From: Impatiens glandulifera
Taxonomy: Eukaryota > Streptophyta > Magnoliopsida > Ericales > Balsaminaceae
Assembly (NCBI RefSeq): GCF_907164915.1
Contig: NC_061863.1
Span: 29,917,258 to 29,981,257 of the forward strand
DNA: 64,000 nucleotides
Reading direction: 5' to 3'
Under the pieces are notes generated by a model that saw nothing but the letters and a program-made list of their open reading frames with translations, was not told the origin of the DNA and did no database searches. Below, piece after piece: positions 56,023 through 64,000 of this stretch (within the stretch, counting starts at the first letter, position 1; each line of letters starts with the position of its first letter). The position numbers and the translations under genes were made by a program.

Positions 56023-57609
56023 TGATAGGATCGGCTTTATCAATAGAGACGGGGGTCAATAAATTGGCAAAATTATTTATGTTGTATCCATTTTACTTAG
56101 GTTTGAAGCTCAAGATGAAGAATGTGAAGATGATAGAAATGAAAAGACACAGCAGTTTGTTTATGGATGTTCGAAGCAAACTCTCATGCATCACCCCTTC
56201 TTCCAACCACAAGAAGGATTCACTATAATATGATTCGAATCAAATACAGTTTGCACACACTTAGCTCACTGTTGAACAGAACACGCTCTGTTCAACTTAC
56301 AAGATGAAGAATATTACTTAGCTAAACGATGCTTTGATTCTAACTCTCTCTTGATTAACACACAGTATAATCAGGAAAGCAGCTCACAATATGAATATTC
56401 AAAAGCTTGATTTCTCAGTAATTTCAGCAAGATGATCGACTGATTTCTCTCTCTGTAATTCTGTCGAGCATCATATTCGTTGTCCTTTAGATTCTTTAAA
56501 TATGCACAAATACCAACGGTCGAATCTTTAGAGTGAAACGTGGCACTCTTCTATTGGAATGCCTCCATAGTACACAACAGGTTCTGAGCACAAGGATCGT
56601 GGCCATACTTCAATTAGTAGTGCGCCGAATATTTTCAGGGATATTCTCTTACGTGGAATTCGTTGGTTGGTTGTGTCAAGCTATCGTACTGATCTTCATT
56701 AGAAAGTGGAGCAGGAGTAGCGTACAGCTATAGCACGTGGGTAGGCGGGTGCTAGTTTCAAGCAGACTGCTGAAGCATAACATTAGACGTATTTCAGTTA
56801 GACGACCTCGTCTAATGAAATCAAACGTCCCCATCTAAGAGCCAAATCCATTAGACCACCTGGTCTAATGGGATTAGACATACGTTTAATTACAATCACT
56901 TCAGACTAATCTGAAGGAGTTAGACTACACGTCTAACTTTCACCAAATAGACTTCACGTATAACTTTCACAAACCATTAGACTACATGTCTAACTCCACG
57001 AGTTAGACTACACGTCTAATTTTGGTTCTACTTCAGACTTGTCTGAAGGAGTTAGACTACACGTCTAACTTTCTCTTTCTATTAGACTGCACATAATACT
57101 CCACGAGTTGGACTGCACGTATAATTTCGGTTCTACTTCAGACTTGTTTGAAGGAGTTAGACTACACGTCTAACTTTCTCTTTCTATTAGATTGTACGTC
57201 TAACTCCACGAGTTAGACTGCACGTCTAATTCCCACGAGTTAGACTATACGCCTAATTCCGAATTCATTAGACTGCATGTCTAACTCCACGAGTTAGACT
57301 GCACGTCTAATTCCGAATTCATTAGACTGCACGTCTAACTCCACGAGTTAGACTGCACGTCTAATTCCAAATTCATAAAACTGCACGTCTAACTCCACGA
57401 GTTAGACTGCACGTCTAATTCTGAATTCATTAGACTGCACGTCTAATTTCATGCATCTAATACCAAATCGGTTTAATGAATCTCATTAGAACTAGGTCTT
57501 ATGAAATCTAATTTCGATACACCTGCATCAAAACGCATAAATCATTTCATCATCAAAATTCCAATAGTCAAACTATTTTAACACTTAGTCAAAATAATTT
57601 GACCCAACA
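56023..57609 (-). repeat. A5 3' LTR (family A) with foreign patch
   Basis: Starts TGATAGGATCGG and ends GACCCAACA. After the first 32 bases (ending GACGGGGG) about 40 bases of AT-rich sequence copied from the left flank replace the usual LTR sequence. The LTR then resumes at TTAGGTTTGAAGC. Leader block at 56163-56218, perfect 10-bp-arm dyad at 56270-56295, CCAACGGTCGAA at 56514-56525, ACGTGGC at 56539-56545, array 56905-57450. Confidence 0.9.
56905..57450 (-). repeat. Palindrome array in the A5 LTR
   Basis: TTAGAC-N5-GTCTAA pairs with linkers CTCCACGAG and TTCCGAATTCA, plus CTTCAGAC-TT-GTCTGAAG dyads near 57031 and 57138. About 20 dyads. Confidence 0.94.
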
Positions 57610-57788
57610 ATTTTCCCCTTTTTGATGATGAAATTAAAAACCTGCATATATATAATAAAATACGCACTCATCATATAAATAAACTTCTATTCACTTACAG
57701 CATTCATCACCAATTTTCATAACCAATATTCAGAAATATATTCAAAGAAACATAGTTTAAGAAACTTAATAAGGTAGGAGAAAAGAGA
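57610..57788 (-). promoter_or_regulatory. A5 polypurine tract and short 3' untranslated stretch
   Basis: The complement of 57610-57623 is AAAAAGGGGAAAAT, equal to the A2 tract. The rest up to the extra ORF stop is AT-rich and non-coding. Confidence 0.88.
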
Positions 57789-60747
57789 TTATCGTTCTTC
57801 CCTTTTTACTTGAGGATCGGTTGGGCTCATCCCTTCATCAGCCATATCTTGACCGGTTAACAGATTTTGAAAAGGAGAAAGAATGCGACCACCACGACCG
57901 CTTCCACTGGATCTACCACCACGATCACCGCCACTGGCACGACCCCTTTGATCAATACTAGATTGCGTACCACGATCACCACTGCTTCGACCTCCGCCTC
58001 TTTTAGTTGGCCTTGGATTTGCATCGTTGATCTGCGCTCGTTTAGATCTGGTGTCGGTTGACACACCGTCACCTCTTCTACTTGACTCACCTTGGTTGAT
58101 ACGAGGTTGTTCTTTTTCAGCATTAGCTTTCGCATTCTCTTTTGCTTGAAATTTTCTTGCAATAGAGTCAACAAACTCCAGCCGTTCACCATCTGTTCTT
58201 CTCAAGCATCCTTGAATTTATACGATCTGGTTTTTCAACAAACTGAGTTCCTCCATAGTTTCTCAATGACGATCATCATTGATTTGCCTTTCAATGTCCA
58301 TCATTTCAGATTGACGACTGAAGAGCTTCTTTTCAAATTTGGAGAAATTTGAATTTGATATATGAGTCTCATACGTATTCTTCTTCAGAGTGTTGTCCAA
58401 TTTATTAAGAACATTGACAAAATCAGAAAATTCCTTTCTTTCTTTTTCTCGGTATTCACAACCTTTATCATATTTGATCCCATAGATACCACGTTCTTTT
58501 GAAGAGAAGAGAGCACAGACGTCATAGACTTTAGAAGCTTGATACCATCAGCAGAGGATTCTTCATTAGATGAATATTTTTGAGATCCTGCTGCCATACT
58601 CTGAATAGGATCAAAATGGGTATGAATCTGCAGGGATTGCTCCGGTTGATCTTTCTTAGACACATTTCCAGATTTATTCCGCTGTTCTTCTCCAATTCCC
58701 TTTCAGCTCTCTGAAATCTTTCATACAGATTTCCCTTGTTGTGAAGAGGATTGTTGATATTTTCATGAACATTTTTCGCATTGATCTCAGGGAATGGAAG
58801 AGGCTTGACAAATCTAGCATTTTGATTTTGTTCCTCCTCAGATGAGGAACTCTCTTCTTCAGCATATTAGTCATTGGACAGTTCCCCCTCAGATCTGATA
58901 ATTTCTGGCTGAGTTACTTCAGCCTCCTTCTCTTGGGCTTTCTCTGTTCTTACAACAGGGGATATCACAACTTCTTCATCATTAGGAGCTTGAGTAAACT
59001 CCTCAATAACATCTAATTAATCACTTCTTTTTCTTCTAAGAGAGGATTCTCTTGAATAGGTTGAGCCAAAAGACGTCTTTCTTCAGTAGAAAGACTCCCA
59101 AATTCTATCAGGAGAGTAGCATCTCTCTCATCTGTATCATCATGAACATCAGAGATATCCATTGGTTCATCATCATCAAAAACATTTTCTCCAGAGTAGT
59201 TAGCGCCATGAACGTATCAGGTAACAACCGAGATGTAATCAGCCATGATGTCGTCTAATCTTTTCAAAACTTTCTCTTCCACTTTAGAACCTTTCTCAAT
59301 GGGATTAAAATTTGCCTTTCTGGCTTCAAGAATGGGGAATAAATATCTTCCTCTTAAACAAGTTTTAACAAGGTCCTTTCTTTTCAGAGCTTTAGGCACA
59401 TCTGAAGTTTTAGCCTAGTTGAGAACCTTCTTTTCATTGGCTACACACTTCTGCCATTCACAAATTATTTCTGAATTTGTTAAGATTTCATCATACTTGA
59501 CAGATAGTCTTTCCAGGATCCAGGATTCATAAATTTCCATCTTTTTAGCGGCAATAGCTTTGACTTGATCCAACACGAGGTCAACAATGCATGTTGCCTC
59601 TGAAACATCTTTATTAACAGTAGTTGCAATATTCTTACCTTTTCCAGCAACCTCGAAAGGTTTTGGAGAATGTCTTGGTTCACCAAATACAATTCCACAC
59701 GACAGCCTTGTGGAACGCATCAACTCATATGCAGATTGGGGTTTCTTGCAAAATTCAGCAAGGAGCTCTCCACGAGTGACCTTCCCGGTTACTAAGGAAT
59801 CCTTAGAAATGGGATTTAATGAGGGAGACTCTCTAATAGAAACAGAGGACTCCTTTTCAGCAGAATTACCAGCAACAAGGGTAAGGACTACACCTTGTTC
59901 TGGTTGAGCAATCTCTATAGCACCTGTGTTACTTGATTAGGTTGATGAATGGGAGACTCAATCCTGTTACAACATCTCTATGGTTGTTTTCAATATTCGG
60001 ACCAGCTGACTCAACAGCGGGCCCTTCAGCAAATTTCTTTTCAGGAATGAAAACAGATTCAACTTGTTCCATCACAAGAACATCAAACTTGGGCACATCG
60101 ACCAAGGGTCAAGAAGAGGTTACCTTTGATGATACCTTCATCGATTTAGACGCGCGGGAAACCTTAGACTTATTTTCTTTCGAGATACAGGATCTCGAGG
60201 GCTTTATCAGGATAGTCGCCGGAGAAGATAGAAGGGACAGGGGAATAGAAGCAAGTACAGCTGGACCTTGCCTGATTCTTGAATCGACTGATTCAGAATC
60301 CTTATTTGAAGAGCTTTTCAAACTGGAGGAACTAGCCTCTAATTCGTTGATGGTTTTTGATCTCTTTGCCCCCGTTGACATAATAGAAGCAGACGGCTGT
60401 TTGGATCGAGTAGCAGGCCTACCACCTGTCTGTTGACTAGAGGCACCTGGGGAGATTCCATATTGTTCTTCATTCTCATCAGGGTGCTGGCGACTGTAAG
60501 GGCAGAGAACACCCTGGGTGAGTTGATTTGCACTGGTTTACTCATCGGAACCCCCAAATGCTCCAACAATCGACTTAGTTGAGCCGCGAACGTTATGCTT
60601 TCCTTGTTCGCCTGGTTGATGGAGAAGCTAAGATTCTGAAATAATGTTGACGCCCAGTTTACCTGGATTCCCTTTGAAATGGCGCACATATAGTCAAAAT
60701 GATCTTGACTATAGAGATTGAAGGATTCAGCCTTCCCTTGGAGCGCT
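57789..60747 (-). pseudogene. A5 extra ORF (long type), interrupted
   Basis: From 60747 down: LYSQDHFDYMCAISKGIQVN, WASTLFQNLSFSINQ and LLEHLGVPMSKP, homologous to the middle of the short-type ORFs in A2 and A4. After frameshifts a long tail follows: a Ser/Lys-rich segment (60381-60109), a piece with YESWILERLSVKYDEI (59723-59415), KRKDLVKTCLRGRYLF, an acidic and coiled-coil-like part (58874-58385), and an Arg/Gly-rich C-terminus (58205-57789: RGGGRSSGDRG, GDRGGRSSGSGRGG). About 980 codons remain, without the N-terminus. No membrane segment is seen. The RGG tail suggests nucleic-acid binding, which is inference. Function unknown. Confidence 0.75.
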
Positions 60748-62645
60748 TGATAGGATCGGCTTTATCGATAGAGACGGGAGTCTGGCTAAGGATGAAGGCT
60801 TATGAAAAATAGTTTGAAAGAAATCCTATTAGGGATTTAATTCGCTTTCTATTCTACGCAAACTTGTGTAAACACTTGAAACGGATTCAAGGCGGAATTG
60901 TTTACTTGGGTTTGAAGCACAAGACGAAATATGAAAAGATGACAGAAAAGAAGAACACAACAGTTTGTTTATGGATGTTCGGAGAAACTCTCCTACGTCA
61001 CCCCTTCTTCCAACCACCGGAAGGATTCACTATAAGATTATTAGAATCAAATACAGTTTACACACACTTAGCTCACTATTGAACAGAACACTTTCTGTTC
61101 AATTACAAGATGAAGAATATCACTCAGCTAAAGGTGTTTTGATTCTAGCACTCTCTCGATTCACACACAGTACAATCAGAAATAAGCTTCACGGTTTGAA
61201 TTCAGTAAGCATGATGATTGAGTAGTCTCTCTCTCTGCAAAATCAGATTGCTTGTTCGTTGTGTAAGGCAAGGTTCAAGGTTAAGGTAAGGTTCTTCGTC
61301 CGTAGTCCTTAGGATTGATTAAATACTGAGCAGGAGCTAACGGTCGAAACTTCAAGAATGATACGTGGCACTCTTCCATTGAAAGCCTCCATTGTACACA
61401 TCAGGTTCTGAGCACAAGGATCGTGGCCGTACAGAACTGGTAGTGCGCCGAATATTCCATCAGGGATGTACCTGCAAAATAAGTAATTTGAGGAAAATTC
61501 TCTTACGTGGCATTCCTTGATTGTATGCGTATAGCTGCTGTACTAATCTTCACTAGAAAGTGGAGCAGAAGTAGGGTACAACTATAGCACGTGGGTAGGA
61601 GAAATGCTAGATTCAAGCATACTGCTAAAACTGAGCATTAGACGTATTTCAGTTAGACGGATGGTGAGAATCAGTCTAATGAAATAAGTCATCTCCATCT
61701 AATAGAAAAATGTCTATTAGACCGCCTGGTCTAATAGAATTAGACTCGCGTCTAATTTCAATAACCATTAGACTGACACGTCTAACTCCACTGAGTTAGA
61801 CTGGCACGTCTAATTCCGGTTCTACCTCAGACTTGTCTGAAGGAGTTAGACGCACGTCTAACTTTCATTAATTAAACCACACGTCTAATTATTCAATAAC
61901 CATTAGACTGGCACGTCTAACTTCACTAAATTAGACTGGAACGTCTAATTCCGGTTCTACATCACACTTGTCTGAAGTAGTTAGACGCACGTCTAACTTT
62001 CATTAATTAGACCACACGTCTAATTATTCAATAACCATTAGACTGACACGTCTAACTCCAGTGAGTTAGACTGGCCCGTCTAATTCCGGTTCTACCTCAG
62101 ACTTGTCTGAAGGAGTTAGACGCACATCTAACTTTCATTAATTAGACCACACGTCTAATTATTCAATAACCATTAGACTGGCACGTCTAACTCCACTGAG
62201 TTAGACTGGCACGTCTAATTCCGGTTCTACCTCAGACTTGTCTGAAGGAGTTAGACACACGTCTAACTTTCATTAATTAGACCACACGTCTAATTATTCA
62301 AAAACCATTAGACTGACACGTCTAACTCCAATGAGTTAGACTAACTCTGATGAGTTAGACTGTACGTCTAATTCCGTGTATTCATTAGACCATCCGTCTA
62401 ATTCTTTACACGTCTATTAGACTACACGTCTAACTCCGATGAGTTAGACTGTATGTCTAATTCTATTAGAATTACGTCTAATTTCATGCAATGAAGGCCA
62501 AAATCAGTTTAATGATCTTCATTAGATCCAAGTCTTATAACATATTGTCTCAATACACCTGTATCAAAACTCATAAGTTATTTCATCATCAAAATATCAG
62601 TGGTTAAATTATTTCAACTCTAAGTCAAAATAATTTGACCCAACA
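60748..62645 (-). repeat. A4 3' LTR (family A)
   Basis: 1898 bp, starting TGATAGGATCGG and ending GACCCAACA. Leader block at 60973-61025 with a 5-bp hairpin stem, perfect TTGAACAGA-N6-TCTGTTCAA dyad at 61079-61102, TAAATACTG near 61320, CTAACGGTCG at 61337-61346, ATACGTGGCA at 61361-61370, array 61700-62480. Closest to the A1 LTR by array layout. Confidence 0.93.
61700..62480 (-). repeat. Higher-order palindrome array in the A4 LTR
   Basis: A unit of about 135 bp, repeated four times from 61765 to about 62310, joins TTAGACTGACACGTCTAA, TTAGACTGGCACGTCTAA, a CTCAGAC-TT-GTCTGAAG dyad, TTAGACGCACGTCTAA and TTAGACCACACGTCTAA with fixed linkers. Simpler dyads follow to 62480. Confidence 0.95.
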
Positions 62646-62660
62646 ATTTCCCCCTTTTTG
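62646..62660 (-). promoter_or_regulatory. A4 polypurine tract
   Basis: The complement reads CAAAAAGGGGGAAAT directly before the 3' LTR. Confidence 0.92.
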
Positions 62661-62888
62661 ATAAAGAAATTGCAGACCCGCATATATATCAAAGCATGCA
62701 TTCATCATACAAACAAACATAAAACATACAAGTAAATCATTCAAAATCATCCAAGTTAATCACATATAAGTGTTTTCAGAAGAAACACTCAAAATATTTG
62801 TGATCATAACCAATATAAGTTTACCATATTTAATCACTAGTCTTCTTCTTCTTCCTGGTCATGACTTCTGGAAAGGATAGACTTCAAC
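62661..62888. other. A4 3' untranslated stretch
   Basis: AT-rich, non-coding; lies between the extra ORF stop and the polypurine tract as in A2 (46006-46253) and A5. Confidence 0.7.
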
Positions 62889-63545
62889 CTAGGAGCTCTC
62901 TAAGACTGTAGTTAGAGGGTAGTTGGAGTCTTCTCGTTTCCTTTTCTTAGACTTAAGCGTTTCCACCCTTTGAATGTAATCTACCACTTTCTGGTAGTTC
63001 AGGATCTTAGAAGGAAGGGGAAAGCTCTTACCGGATTCGTTCACGAAAAAACAGAGAAGAGAGTTGAGAGGACCATCAAATCCAAAGATCTTCTTCCGAG
63101 CAATAACCATTCTGACAAGATTCCCAAAGAGAAAGCTTGTCCAGTTCATAGGAACACCCCTGGTGATAGCCACCATTATCTGAAAGACTTTCGTACAATA
63201 CTTGTAAGAAGTTTCTTTAGACAGAAGGGATTTAGATATGATATCGCTTAGGAGAGCATATTCAACCTTCAGGAGGTTTTTCTTTCCATGAATATCTACT
63301 TTAGGGGAATCGGAAAAGACTTTCATCATCGAAATCATTAGGTTAGGAGGAGTGGTCGAGAAATCATCAATACCTTCTTTTGGGAGATGGAAAAACGCAC
63401 CAAAAGATTCTTCTAAAATACAGACCATCTGGCCCATTACAGACCATCCTATGCATGCCCAGAGATTGAAGAGTGGATATGGATTGAAAATCCACTTGAA
63501 TAGATTTTGGTCGAAAAGGCAATATTTTGATTTGATGAACAAGGG
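62889..63545 (-). pseudogene. A4 extra ORF (short type)
   Basis: The main frame reads FFHLPKEGIDDF, MISMMKVFSDSPKV, LLKVEYALLSDIISKSLLSK, FQIMVAITRGVPMNWTSFLF, NLVRMVIARKKIFGFDGPL, KILNYQKVVDYIQRVETLKS and KKRKREDSNYPLTTVLESS, ending at the same point as A2. The true N-terminus is in another frame (KSIQVDFQSISTLQSLGMHR near 63525-63460), so a frameshift plus a small loss lies near 63430-63460. The basic KKRKRE cluster could act as a nuclear signal; this is speculative. Function unknown; broken. Confidence 0.78.
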
Positions 63546-63619
63546 TTTGAACGGTTCAACTTCTAAAGAGAGGGAGAGAGATTTATTTCAAGGATCTTCT
63601 ATCTTTTAGAGTGAATGAT

Positions 63620-64000
63620 CCTATCAATATCAGGTTTTTAATCATGTGGAAGAAAACTAATGATTGCTCCTACCGTCAAGAATTTTAAAAGGCAGTTCCC
63701 AATAAACACAGCATTTAATGTTAGCATGAAACATAACGTTTAATACTAAGTGTACAAGCAAAAGTTGTCAGAGATATTAGTCATTCTTTGCATATTGAGA
63801 GACACGTGTCTTCAATTTTTTTGAGGAATGACTGATTTATTTTTCGGCGGGAAGGAAGACTTAAACAGAAATCATTAAAAGACAGTTGTCTGAAAACCCA
63901 GAAGATGAAGAGTCTAATTACACCAGTAGTTAGACGTTTTATTTTTCGTTTCACATTTTCAACTTCTTTTTGAAAATCAGTCTATTAGACGTGTACATCT
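63620..64000 (-). promoter_or_regulatory. A4 spacer upstream of the extra ORF
   Basis: Non-coding. Contains the dyad 63795-63815 with CACGTG at its centre, a CCCGCCGAAAAATAAATCAGT complement near 63830-63852, and TTAGACG elements near 63932 and 63985. The same order as in A2. Confidence 0.65.

Larger units (their letters stand above)
56023..60747 (-). mobile_element. Sirevirus-like element A5, 3' part only
   Basis: On the minus strand: extra ORF (60747-57789), untranslated tract, polypurine tract (57623-57610) and 3' LTR (57609-56023). The extra ORF is cut at 60748 by the LTR of A4. The rest of A5 should lie to the right of A4, outside the window. Confidence 0.88.
60748..64000 (-). mobile_element. 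Sirevirus-like element A4, 3' part only (continues past the right edge)
   Basis: Minus strand: spacer (64000-63620), extra ORF (63545-62889), polypurine tract, 3' LTR (62645-60748). It is inserted in the A5 extra ORF. The left duplication should be GCGCT (60743-60747); its partner is outside the window. Confidence 0.9.

Noticed and set aside
57867..58061. Thr-rich plus-strand open frame
   Set aside because: It is antisense to the Arg/Gly-rich tail of the A5 extra ORF, whose codon repeats keep the opposite strand open.

Overview
This is repeat-dense plant nuclear DNA, probably from a dicot. Every recognisable protein fragment is a plant retroelement protein: Ty1/copia and Ty3/gypsy gag, protease, reverse transcriptase, RNase H, integrase and chromodomain, plus one LINE-like ORF1. 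LTRs are TG...CA bounded, and several primer-binding sites match initiator tRNA-Met. I see no host gene, rRNA, tRNA or bacterial feature. The extra ORF after pol resembles proteins common in asterid (Lamiales-like) genomes, which is only a weak hint about the species.

The window is a nest of elements, left to right. (1) 1-6321: Sirevirus-like copia element A1, minus strand, running off the left edge. (2) 6322-8518 and 17502-18071: first copy of an old long repeat 'D'. It is split by 8519-17501, copia element B1 (minus, most of pol deleted), which itself carries a solo LTR of family C (12116-13366, perfect CTCCC duplication) and a solo LTR of family A (14953-17049). (3) 18072-26099: Tekay-like chromovirus E, with TSD CAAAG. 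(4) 26628-29884: short gypsy element F with gag and protease but no reverse transcriptase. (5) 29889-34115: remains of a Tat-lineage gypsy element, with tandem arrays and an antisense integrase tail. (6) 34116-38604: second copy of D, carrying a LINE-ORF1-like insertion. (7) 38605-47832: Sirevirus-like element A2, plus strand, 3' LTR truncated. (8) 47833-51071: decayed Tat pol with two RNase H domains. (9) 51072-52768: truncated family B LTR. (10) 52769-55670: A3 (gag and LTR, minus). (11) 56023-60747: A5 (3' LTR and long extra ORF, minus). (12) 60748-64000: A4 (3' LTR and short extra ORF, minus), inserted in the A5 extra ORF and running off the right edge.

The most striking feature is in the Sirevirus-like LTRs. 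Each carries a long U3 array of short interrupted palindromes. Family A repeats TTAGAC-N5-GTCTAA. Family B alternates CCTTTAGAC-N3-GTCTAAAGG with GTTAGACG-N4-CGTCTAAC. Family C is studded with ACCGG sites. The same dyad core recurs in the spacer between pol and the extra ORF. Downstream of the arrays all A and B LTRs share an ordered set of sites: ACGTGGC box, CCAACGGTC box, TATA, TTGAACAGA/TCTGTTCAA dyad, then a small hairpin followed by GAACATCCATAAA. No element looks intact. In-frame stops, frameshifts, internal deletions and chimeric junctions occur throughout, and many stops are TAG where CAG is expected.
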